Shown one piece after another: positions 33,951 to 44,312 of a stretch of DNA of 64,000 nt; within the stretch, counting starts at the first letter, position 1, and every line of letters starts with the position of its first letter. Made by a program: the position numbers and the translations under genes. The stretch spans positions 62,001 through 126,000 of the forward strand of contig JAPMOS010000013.1 in NCBI GenBank assembly GCA_027972325.1. Reading direction: 5' to 3'. This DNA is from Paratrimastix pyriformis (Eukaryota > Preaxostyla > Paratrimastigidae). The notes beneath the pieces were generated by a model. That model saw only the letters and a list, made by a program, of their open reading frames with translations, searched no databases and had not been told where the DNA came from.

Positions 33951-36900
33951 TCACTCGGATGTGCACCGCTCGCCCAGCATCTGCTTGTAGGCCTGGATGG
34001 TGCCCCGCCACTTGGTGATGGTCCCGTGGTCGCACACGTAGATCTCCTTGGCCACCTGCTTGATCAGCCGGAAGTCTGCACGCACGGCAAGCACACACCC
34101 CGACGGCAGATCGACCCGTGAGCGCGGGAGGAGGTGGTGGTGGGGGGGGGGAACAGCAAGGGAGAGGGAGGGAGGGAGGACGGGAGCCGGGACGAGGAGC
34201 CGGGACGGGGAGGGGCCGGGACGGGGAGGGGACGGGGAGGGGAGGGACGGGGACGAGGAGCCGGGACGAGGAGCCGGGACGAGGAGGGGCCGGGACGGGG
34301 AGGGACGGGGAGGAGGGGCCGGGACGAGGAGGGGCCGGGACGAGGAGGGGCCGGGACGAGGAGGGGACGTGGGGATGCGGACCGTGGCTGACGAGGACCA
34401 TGGCCCCCTCGAACTCGTTGATGGCGTCGGCCAGCGAGTCGATCGTCTCAGGTCTGCATCCCATCCCATCCCGTCCCGTCCCGTCCCGTCCCGTCCCGTC
34501 CCCATGTGCCCGAGACCGGCACCACGGCGCCCCGAAGACGAAGTGACGCGGTGAACTCTCGGGTTGGTTGGACGGGCGGGAGATTTGGGGCGCCAGGAGG
34601 TGGCAACCATCCTCATCGCTCTTCCCCCCCCCCCCCCCCATCCGCTTCTTCACCCATCCTCATCGCTCCTTTTGTTGGGGGCGTTTGGTTGACCGTGAGG
34701 TCCCCCCAAAACCCACCCACCCACCCACCCACCCATGCCAAAGCACAAAACAAAACGGCAAAGATGCGGCATGCGGGCAATGGCAGAAGAGGAACCGGGG
34801 TGTGTGGAGGGTGCGCGGACCGAGGCGGTTTGTGGGCAGCGAGGGCGGCAGGGGTATGTGATGGAGGGAGGGTGTGTGTGTGTGTGTGGGGTGCGGACCG
34901 AGGTGGTTTGTGGGCTCGTCGAGGAGCAGCAGGTGGGGCTGGCGGAAGGCGAGCCAGGCGAAGACGACCCGGCTCTTCTGGCCGTCGGACAGCGACCGGA
35001 TGGGCTTGATCTGCGAGGCACCCGCCAGCCCGTACCGGCCCACGGCACTCCGCATGGTCTGCTCGGCGCTGCCCTGGGTCTCCTGTTGGGGGGCAGACAA
35101 GGGCATGGGTGGTGGAAGGGTGTGATGGGAATGCGATGAGAGGAGAGTGGAGAATGCGTTGGGGGGAGGATGGGGAGGGGAGTACGAGACCCCGGGGTTG
35201 GGGTACTCGCGCATCATGAACTGGATGGGGCTCAGGTTCTCGTCGAGCTGGTCCTGCAGGTGCTGGTGGTAGTGGGCCATGATGCAGTGGTGGTTCCGGC
35301 TGATCACGCCTGCATCACCCCCCCGGGTGGCACCGCCGGTCAGTCACGGCAAAAAGGAGAGCGAGGTGGGTGAGCCGGTGTGCGGGCGGGGGTGGGCGAA
35401 TGAAAACGAGAGAATACAAGCCGAGGGCTGATGATGCATTTTTTATTTGGCTTCCGTTTCTTTCCGTTTCTGTTTCATTGGGGCTTCCGTTTCTGTTTCA
35501 TTGGGGCTTCCGTTTCTGTTTCATTGGGGCTTCCGTTTCTGTTTCATTGGGGCTTCCGTTTCTGTTCTGTTTTTTTCCCCACCCAACCCCTGAGTGCGTG
35601 ATGAGGTTCCACCCGTGCCATACAAAACAGGGGGTGGGGGCGGGGGGCATGCGAGCGATGGGGGGCATGCAGACCGTCGATGGGGTTCAGGTCGCCCTTG
35701 ACCAGCTTGAGCAGGGTCGACTTGCCGCACCCGTTGGGGCCCACCAGGGCGATCCGGGAGCCGGGCTCGATGGCGAAGTCCAGCTGGCGGAAGATCATCT
35801 TCAGGGCCGGCGGCTGGGCGGCCCCGGAGGCCGTGGCGGCGCTGGCGGCCGCGGTGGCGGCCTGCTGGTTGGCGAAGCGGATCGGGTAGCCGAAGGTCAC
35901 CTGGTGGAACTGCACCAGCGGCGGATTCAGCTGGCCGCACTGCGGGGGGGGGGGGGGGGGGGCGAATGCGCGGGGAACCCGGGACCCGAGGATGGCGGTG
36001 GTGAAGGGGGGGGCTGACAATGGGGGACGAGTGCTGTGTGGCGAGGGTGCGTGGAGCAAAGGGACAGAAACGGTCTCAAATGACGCACAGCTGAGCGAGC
36101 TTGGGGGCCGGTGTCGAGGGGTGTGTGTGTCGAGGGGTGTGTGTGTCGAGGGGTGTGTGTGTCGAGGGGTGTGGCGGGCCTTGGGGAAGCGGAAGACGAG
36201 GTGGCGCTCCTCGGTGACGGCCTCGGTCAGCCCGGCGGCCTCCATCTTGGCCAGGGTCTTGGCCTTGCTCTGCGCCTGGGCGGCCAGCTTGGCGTTGCCC
36301 CGGCCGAACCGGGCAATGTACTGCTTCATCTGGGCGATTTGCTCCTGCCCGGCACAAGGTGGCCGCCCCCCCGCACGCAACGAGGCACAATGTGAGGACG
36401 ACTCGAACAGCTCTTGGAATGAGAGAGGAGCAGATCGAATGTGTCGATTGATGAAACACACACATTGGAAGTGCCATCGGACGATCCGTATTGCAGAACA
36501 TGTATGGGCGGGAATGGGGGCATGGGGCATGGGGCATGGGGGCATGGGCGGGCCTGCTCCCACTGGTGTGCCTTGCGCTGGTACTCCTCCTTCTCGGAGC
36601 GGGTGGTGATGTACTGGTCGTAGTTGCCGCCATAGACGGTCAGCTTCTGCTGGTACATGTGGATGATGCGCGTGCACACGTTGTTCAGGAAATCCTGCGC
36701 GGGCACGGGTGGATATGGACGGGTGGGCGGGTGGGTGGAGAAGAGAGGCGTGAGATCAAATGGGGGGCGCGCGTATCATACCAGAGATGTGGCGGTGTGG
36801 CGGTGTGGCGGTGTGGCGGTGTGGCGGTGTGGCGGTGTGGCGGTGTGGCGGTGTGGCGGTGTGGCGGTGTGGCGGTGTGGCGCGGTGTGGCGGTGTGTGC

Positions 36901-37027
36901 GGGGTGGCGGTGCGATGGCGCGTCCGTGTCTCAGTCCGGGTGCGTCGATCCAATCCAGAGGGGGGGAACTCACCATCAAGGCAGAAGAGACAGCGAATAG
37001 CAACGCACCCACAGTTTGTGTGTGTCT

Positions 37028-37058
<31 letters not shown>

Positions 37059-37149
37059 TAGGTCGATACCGGACCTGGGAGTGCGAGATGAGCAGCAGCA
37101 TGCGGTCGTAGCCGCGCAGGTAGTTCTCCAGCCAGACGCAGGCCTCCAG

Positions 37150-37184
<35 letters not shown>

Positions 37185-37348
37185 GGGTCGGCCGCACGAA
37201 GAGGGCCCGGGCCAGGGCAATCCGCATGCGCCAGCCGCCCGAGAACTGCACAAACAGCAGCAGCAGCAACGTCAGCAGAGGATGGTGGCGGAGGAGCGGT
37301 GCGGGTGGTGAGCGGGCGCACCAGGCAGAACGTTCATACGCCGCTCCA

Positions 37349-37390
<42 letters not shown>

Positions 37391-39756
37391 TCCAGCCTAT
37401 AGCCCCGCCGCACGCGGATCCTCCGCACCGTGCCCTCACCCCCGACAACCCAGAAACCCCATCCTCCCCGCATCCACACCAACAGCCCCGCGGGGGAAAC
37501 CGCAAGGTGGGAAGCCAAGGGGTGTGGCAGCCCTCCCGACCTCCTTGACGGCCTGGTGCTGCATCTGGGTGGTGAACCCGAGACCGTGCAGGATGGCCGC
37601 GGCCCGTGCCTGGGCCTTGGAGGCGTCGAGCTGGTCGAGGCGGTGGTAGATATCGTCCAGCAGGGCAAGCTGCTCCTCGCTCAGCTCCGTCGGTCCGGCC
37701 GCCGCGGCACCCGTGGCCGGGGTCGCCGCAGCAGCGGGGGCGGTGGACGGGGCGGTGGCGGTGGCGGTGGCGGTGGCGCCGGCTGCGGATGGGGGCGGAC
37801 CGCCCGAGATCTCCTCCAGTTGCTGGGGGGCGAGCAGGCAGGCCATCAACACAGAGGGGAGGGGCGGGTGGAGTGGACGGCGATGAGCGATTGCGGACAC
37901 TGCGGCACCTTCATTGACACCACACCACCAGGCTGCTGATTCAGCGGCACCTTCATTGCCACCACCACCAGGCTGCTGATTCAGCGGCAACGGGCATTGC
38001 CACCACACCCTGCAATCCGATCCGTGTGCTGCTCCTCCAGATCCTGCCCGAAAACCATCTCAAACCCGCTGTCGCCTCCCCAACGAGTGTCGCCCCCACC
38101 TGACCTGATTGCAGCCTTGGGCTGGCCGTCCCGGGGGGCCGGGAGGGGCAGGCGGACCTTCTCCAGCCGGATCCGCTCCGTGTCGACCTCCATGACGCAC
38201 TCGAGGGCCGTCTTGTCGCTTGCGGGCATCTCGCCGCTGAGCAGGAACATGTCGATGTGGTCCGGGAAGGGCAGCTCGTGGTCGGCGATGCACTTGAGCA
38301 GGGTCGACTTGCCGCACCCGTTGGCCCCGATCAGGCCGTACCGCTGGCCCATGTTCAGCTCCTGCAGGCACCCCCGAGAGAACAAGGGCGATGATGGATG
38401 ACAGACATCACGGGTGGCCGGCGAGTGCGAGTCCGTAGGGCGCGAACCGGTGTGGGCAGGGTTTCGATAGAGGGGTGTGGGCGGCGAGTGGCACCGATTG
38501 CGGGGTCCGGGGCGCGAGCAAATGAGTGGCGGGTGGGTGGGTGGGTGGGTGGGTGGGTGGGGGGGGGGGGGGGGGGGGGGGGGGGCGGACCAGGCTGGTG
38601 TCCATGAGAAGCTCCTTGCCGTGGAAGGTCAGTGTCAGGGCCCCGATCTTCACGTCGCGGGCCAGGGGGTGGCTGTGCCGGACGCCCGTGCAGCTGCGCA
38701 GGGAGGCCGACGTGTCCTCGGCCGGCCGGGGGGACGGCGAGGGGGCCGGCGAGGGGTTTGCGCTGTCGGGGGCCTCAGCGGCCGCTGCAAATGGCCCACA
38801 AAGACACCCCCCGTGATGAGACACCCCCCCGTGATGAGACACCCCCCCGTGATGAGATGATAAGACCCCCATGTTGAGGGTGGGCAGAACGCGGCGGTGA
38901 GGCGGGCGCACCTTCATCGGCCTCCTTCTTCTGCTTGCGCTCACGCCTGGTGGCTGCGGCGCCACCCGTCGAGGGGGCCGCGGGTGCGGGGCGCGGGCCG
39001 AGGCCGCCCCGGGCCGCCCGGAAGGCCCGCCTGGTCTCCTCCTCGGCCTCCTCGCGGGCCATCTCCTCCTCGTCGGGCTCCGAGTCCGTGGGCGGCAGCT
39101 CGCCGTCCGTGGGCTGGGGCTTCTTCTTCTTCTTTGGCTTCTTCTTCTTCGCCTCGGCCGCCGGGGCCGGGGCCGGCTCGGGGGCCTTGGGGGCCACCGG
39201 GGCCGCGGTGGTGATGATGGGCGCCGGAACGTTCATCACCAGGGAGGCGGTTGACTCGCGCAGGGTGTACCGCACGTTGGTGGCGCAGTCCGCCCCGATG
39301 GTGGTGTAGCTCTCCAGGTGGGGCCCCAGCAGCTTCAGGATGTTGCTCTCCCGCGCGAACCAGTCGGCCACTCCCTCCACGGCTGGAGTGACACACGGGG
39401 GACAGAGTCGGAAGTGGATGGGTGTGCACGATATGTGGTGGGTGAAGATACGGACAGGCAATACGGCCCTCCTGGAGACGGGGCGGCAGGGCTGCCTCGA
39501 GAGCCTGCTGGACCGAGGCTGGAATGTCGGCAGCGAGCGAGAAGTCGACGCCAAAAGCATTGGGGTAGTTCTCGGGGATGGTCAGCTGAACCTTAATCGG
39601 GTCAAGATCGATCTTGCTGGAGAGATCATAGGAAACGGAAAACCGGATTGGGAACTGAACCCCTGGCGGGCGCTTGTAAAGCTTAAAACTCGGATACTTT
39701 TGTTGCATCCGAGTGAGTTCCTCCTTGATCCTCTGTTTCACCTCGTCTGTCGACAT
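33951..39756 (-). CDS. ABCF2: ABCF2-type ribosome-associated ABC ATPase with RWD-like N-terminus
   Basis: Soluble twin ABC protein (yeast ARB1) acting in ribosome biogenesis or recycling. NBD1: [62 protein letters not shown]. Linker: [18 protein letters not shown]2: [33 protein letters not shown], then [19 protein letters not shown] and a short tail. Upstream in the same frame, before the usual Lys-rich segment ([10 protein letters not shown]), lie about 125 extra residues: [43 protein letters not shown], which look like an RWD domain. ATG 39756 starts it ([14 protein letters not shown]). Donors include GTCCGT, GTCCGC and GTGCGC. One frame slip near 34450. Introns carry many repeats. Confidence 0.9.
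34180..34378. repeat. GGGACGAGGAGGGGCC array
   Basis: Imperfect 16-18 base GA/GC-rich units in the last large ABCF2 intron, next to a run of CCCGT. Confidence 0.8.
35450..35575. repeat. 24-base tandem array
   Basis: Four to five copies of TTCCGTTTCTGTTTCATTGG plus GGC in an ABCF2 intron; unlike the GC-rich surroundings it is AT-balanced. Confidence 0.9.
36785..36905. repeat. GTGTGGCG octamer array
   Basis: About 14 copies of GTGTGGCG in an ABCF2 intron. A CGAGGGGTGTGTGTGT array is at 36113-36175. Confidence 0.9.
37351..37391. repeat. ATC run
   Basis: About 13 ATC units in an ABCF2 intron. Confidence 0.9.
38527..38586. repeat. GGGT array running into a long poly-G
   Basis: Eight GGGT units followed by about 25 G (poly-C in the transcript), 0-10 bases from the splice junction of exon DTSLV in ABCF2. 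Confidence 0.8.
38808..38866. repeat. 18-base CCCCCCGTGATGAGACA triplicate
   Basis: Three tandem copies in the ABCF2 intron between the Lys-rich segment and NBD1. Confidence 0.85.
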
Positions 39757-39927
39757 GGTAGTGAAGATTTGGGCAGCAGAGAGGAAGACGGAGGCCTCAC
39801 CACAAGTGCCCGGGAAAGAGCCACTAATTGCTCTAGATGCAGGCAAGCCAACCAGCCGCAAAGGCGAAAAAGAGAAAATGTTTCTTTTCCCAGAAACGAA
39901 GGGAGGATGAAGGAGACGACAAGGCTT
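39757..39927. promoter_or_regulatory. Gap between CUL4 end and ABCF2 start
   Basis: 171 AT-rich bases that must hold the CUL4 3' UTR and the ABCF2 promoter. Confidence 0.35.
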
Positions 39928-42244
39928 CTACGCAACATAATGGAAAATGTCGGGTTGCTTGGGATCGCGGGAAATGTACTGCCTGTCGAGAAGAGATTCT
40001 ATTCTCTTCTTGATCTCGGATCGGTTGACCGGGAATCGAAGCCCTCCAAAAACTTCGTTCACCAGCTCGTTGTGGGGCAGGGTCCTCCGAGCCTTCATTG
40101 TGCGGACGATGATCGAGTCGACGTAATACTGGCGGTCCTCCAACACCTGCTTGTTGGTCGCAGCATTCTCCTCGGGCTATATTCCCACCGCGGGAGAAAA
40201 AAGGAAAATGATGGATCGGATCCACCACCGGGGTTGGACACACGCAAAAAGACAGACAGTTTCTTTGATCTGCACCTGGTTGATCTTGATGCGGTAGTGC
40301 TTGGGGCGGAAGTCTAGGTTCAACGTGAACAGGTCGCCTTCTTCGCACGCGCCCGCGGGCCGTTCCTGCAAAGAGGCCGATCAAATGAGTCGGTATGACA
40401 GGGGAGGAACAGACGGGCGCTTGCAAGAGCAGCTTGACAGCCGTGAGGGACTGCAGGGTCCGCTTGAGCTCGGTCGGCTCTGCAGGCAGCGAGAGTAATG
40501 CCCCGTGAGGACAGAAGGTGTACTGGGGGCCGCAAGATGGGAGGCAAACCGGGGGGACGGGACGGACCGATCTTGGTGGTCTGGGCAATGGCCGCGAAGG
40601 GGAGCCGGTCCTGGGTGTTGTAGAGCATCAGCACGGTCGCCTGGAAAACCGACACGTCCGCCTCGCGGAGACCCTGCGCGGCACGGAGAGCGTGGTGAGT
40701 CCGGGACCCCGCAAGGCCGTGGCGACGGGTTTGGGGGTCGGGAGGAACGCCTGCCGACCGTGGGCAGGTTGCACTTGAGGACGCAGTGGCCCAGGCTGTG
40801 CTGGAAGACCAGCCGGCGCGTCTTGTGCTTCTCCAGGTACTGCTGGGCGAAGAGGGCCTGCGCCCGGGAAGCCTGCATCGCCCCAACCGTGAAACGGCAC
40901 ACACACATCCAACTCGGCGTGTGAACGGGATAGCTGGGGAAAAAGGGGCCCACAGGGGGGGGGGGGGGGGGGGGATGGGGATGGAGCGGCGGACCTCCTC
41001 GGGGAGGGTGATCTCCATCTTGGGGTACGTGGGCCAGCAGGCCTCGGCCAGCACATGCACGTACATGTCCACCGAGGCCTCCCGGAAGGCCGCCGACTGC
41101 GCCCGAGGGGAAGAGGCCAGACAAGGATGAGACGGAGACGAGACGGGACGTGAAGGACAATGTTTTTTTTGATGGCGGTGGTTGGCGGTGGTGGGTGGTG
41201 GGTGGTGTTCAGCTCGACGGACTCCAACTTGGTCGTGAACTGGGTGCCGCATTCTGTGTCACCAGGGAGAGTGCACAGGCGCAGATCAGGACCAGGAGGG
41301 CAAAGGCGGACGCGTGGCATGACAGGGCGGGGGACATGGGCGGGCGGGCGGGCAGGCTGGACAATGGCGAAGGCAGGCGCGAGGCGGGCGGGGCGAGCGG
41401 ACCTGCCTTGAGCTTGGAGATCATGCTCCGCTCGGCGTCGATGGAAGCGCTCTTCCCCAGCAGCAGCCGCTTGGCCAGGTCCTGTCGCCAGGCAGCGGGA
41501 AACGGTCATGAGATGGCAGGGCAGGGACGTGATGCGGGATCGCTCGAAGGGAAGATGGATGGGCGGGCGGGCGGGCGGGTGGATGGATGGGTGAAATGGG
41601 TGGGCGGATGGGTGGGATGGAATGGATGACATGGCATACCTTCTTGTAGAAGGCCTCGAAGACGTCTTTCCCGCTGATGCATCGGAACAGAATCAGCGCC
41701 TGGTCGAGGTGGTCCTCCATCTCCTCGTCGGTCATGGTCTGCCGTACACACACGGGCGGGGTAGACAAGAGAGGGGGGAGGGGTCGCAAAAGTGCGAGTC
41801 AGACAAAAGCGGCGTGGGTGGTTGGCGTGTGGTGCAGGGCGGAGGGCGCATGACACATGGGGCAGGCAGGAGGGGCCTGGCGGACCTTGTTGCCGCTGCG
41901 GAGGACCTTGTCGATGAACTTGGCCACCAGCTCGGCGGGCCGGTTCTTGCGGGTGTTCACGAAAAACTCGAACGCGTCCTGCGCCACCCCACCGCCCACC
42001 GCCCACCCCGCCCACCGCCAGGAGGCCAAAAAGGGTCAGATCGCTGCGGGCGGGTGGTAGCTGCGGGCGGGTGGGTCGGGAGGAATTGCGGGGCGGGCGG
42101 ACGCGCAAGGCGGCCTCGAAGCGTTCGTTCTTTGCGAAGCTCTGCTCGAGGATGGCCAGCAGGCCGCGCCGGTACTGGAGCAGCTCCTCGATCAGCGTCC
42201 GGTCCTTCTGCTCGTCCGCCACCATGGCCTTGCCGCGCTCCTGC

Positions 42245-42275
<31 letters not shown>

Positions 42276-44188
42276 AACAGTAAGACAGAGGAGGGGCGTT
42301 GGAAGGGGCGTGCTCTCCCTCCCCTTGCGAGCCTGGGGATACATGCCTCACATCGGCTGCTATACCCCCCCCCCCCCCCGTCGTGCGGGGAAGGGAAGGT
42401 GTCGAGGGTGGGCGGGCGGTGGCGCAGGCGCGGGCCTTGATGTCGGTCAGCCAGGCCTTCCTGAGGGCCTCGTGCTCGCCCACCCGGGCGAAGAGCAGGT
42501 ACAGCCGCCGCAGGTCGTCCACCCGCTGCTCCTTCATCATGCTGCCGAAGCCTGCACCACCCCCAAGTCCCCAAGCCCCAACCCAACCCGGCCACGGCGA
42601 TGGGCCACCACCACAAGCAGAAGAAGTGGGCGTGACGGCGCCGAAGGCACACGGGGCAGCCAGCCAACTGGTGGGACGGGGGGAGGGGGTATGATCGCAT
42701 GGGGAAGGGGCCGACCTCGCTCCAGGATGGCGGCGATGTGCTGCTTGAGGGTGCGCGCCTCGACCCGGCTCAGGAGGGCCTTGCGGGTGTCGGGCTGCAG
42801 GTAGACCTCGCACCGCTCGGCCTCCTCGTACAGGAAGCCCTCCACCTTGGCCAGGTAGTCCGGGATCTGGGCAGAAGAAGTCATCCCCCCGGTCAGGTGG
42901 GCTCGGTTTCGGTGGTGGTGGCGGTGTGTCGTGTGTGTGTGTGTGTGGGGGGGGGATCCACACCGAGCACCTTGGCTGGACGGTCAGGGCCAGGGAACTT
43001 CGAGAAGACAAGAGGTCCGACCCCACGGTTGCCCCCCCCCCCCCCCCCCCTCAACCACCCTCGATGGGGTGACAGACGTCTGTGCTGTTGATCAGCTGGC
43101 CCGCCCGGATGTTGTAGAAGCGCGCCGTGGCCTCGAGGAAGGGCTCCTGGAAGGCCAGCTCGTATAGCTACCGCCCGGGGGTAACAGCGACCGGATGAGT
43201 GGCCTTGGGATGATAGAGGAAGGGAGGAGGAAGGGAGGAGGAGGAGGAGGAGGAGGGGGGGGATCGCGACCTGCAGGGCGGCCAGCATCGAGAGGACGTC
43301 CTTCACGAGGTCCCTCCTGATGACCTCACGCATACTACGCGGGGCGACCGGGAGAGAGGAGGCGGTGAGAACCAGCCGGGCAGGGCAGGGCAGGGCAGGG
43401 CAGGGCAGGGCAGGGCAGGGCAGGGCAGGGCAGGGCAGGGCAGGGCAGGGCAGGGCAGGGCAGGGCAGGGCAGGGCAGGGCAGGGCAGGTCGGGAGGGGC
43501 ATGAGGACGGACCGCTCCTGCTCGATGAGCTGCAGGGCGCAGTTGATGGTCTTCTGCTTGACCTCGGCGCAGTGGGACGAGTTGAAGTACCGCCGGAAGA
43601 AGTCCAGGCCCAACTCCCTGCGCGCGCCGGCGGGAGGAGAGGATGAGGGGGAGAGGCGGGCGGGTGACGCAGACCAGAGGGGGATCACCCTGGGGGTGGG
43701 GACGGCGTAGGTCCGGTCGAGGTAGAGGAAGATCGAGCGGATGTTCCCCATCTGCTTGCAGTGGCGCTGCCAGCATGACGAAACCAGCTGCAGAAATTCG
43801 GTCGGCTCGGGGCTTTTGCTGGGGGGGGGGGGGGGGTATGAGGTGAAACAGGGCGGCGAGAGGGGCCGGACTTGAGAAGGGAGTAGATTTCGTTGCGAAT
43901 GTGTGCGTCGCAGAGTTGCTCCAGGCGCTGATACGTGACCGGCGCAAGTTTATTGAGGCAGAGATCCTCTACGCACTGATCAAGGAAAGACTGTGCAGTC
44001 ATTGCCAACAAGATATCGCAGACCCGATAGAGTTCCTCTTCGCTGTAACCGATTGGTTTATTCGCTTGGATAGCGAGGACCGATTCATGAAGGGAACGCC
44101 ATCGATCTTCTTCAAATGTGGCTGATAGATGTGGCTTGTTTTTGAATGGTTTGATAACGAGCTTCGGTTTTGCCGACGGTGTGGCCAT
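39928..44188 (-). CDS. CUL4: Cullin-4-type ubiquitin ligase scaffold
   Basis: Scaffold of CRL4 E3 ligases. ATG 44188 opens [19 protein letters not shown], the CUL4 form of the N-terminus. A 48-nt intron (43976-44023, GTCTGC ... ATCAG) must be removed to give the helix [20 protein letters not shown]; unspliced it reads a false insert. Later: [93 protein letters not shown]. The neddylation site is intact ([12 protein letters not shown]), as is the winged-helix end ([14 protein letters not shown] ... FHYVA), stop at 39928. Introns hold a GGGCA array, a G28 run and others. Only 171 bases separate it from the ABCF2 start. Confidence 0.92.
42246..42274. repeat. Poly-G run of about 28
   Basis: Longest clean G run in a CUL4 intron; poly-C on the transcript, directly beside the exon starting [11 protein letters not shown]. 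Confidence 0.85.
43378..43490. repeat. GGGCA pentamer array (second locus)
   Basis: About 22 perfect GGGCA copies in a CUL4 intron, the same unit as at 24031-24138. Confidence 0.95.
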
Positions 44189-44312
44189 AAGACCCCAAAG
44201 ATGAGCTGCGGACGAGACAACAAACGGAGCGCCTTTTCCGCTTTTGTGGCTAGAGCCGAAAGGTGATCAAGATTCTTTCCGGGAGTTTGAAATAACTCAA
44301 AAGCGCCCCCGT
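44189..44312. promoter_or_regulatory. Divergent start region, CUL4 and MT-A70
   Basis: 124 AT-rich bases between divergent ATGs. Shared promoter region by position. Confidence 0.45.

Noticed and set aside
34790-34920. Second copy of an ABCF2 donor region (ACAAACCGCCTCGGTCCG)
   Set aside because: A short local duplication within the intron; it lacks the preceding Walker B codons, so not a second exon.
43903-44125. Plus-strand frame with a [10 protein letters not shown]-like helix near the CUL4 start
   Set aside because: Antisense of conserved CUL4 exons; no start or splice signals of its own.
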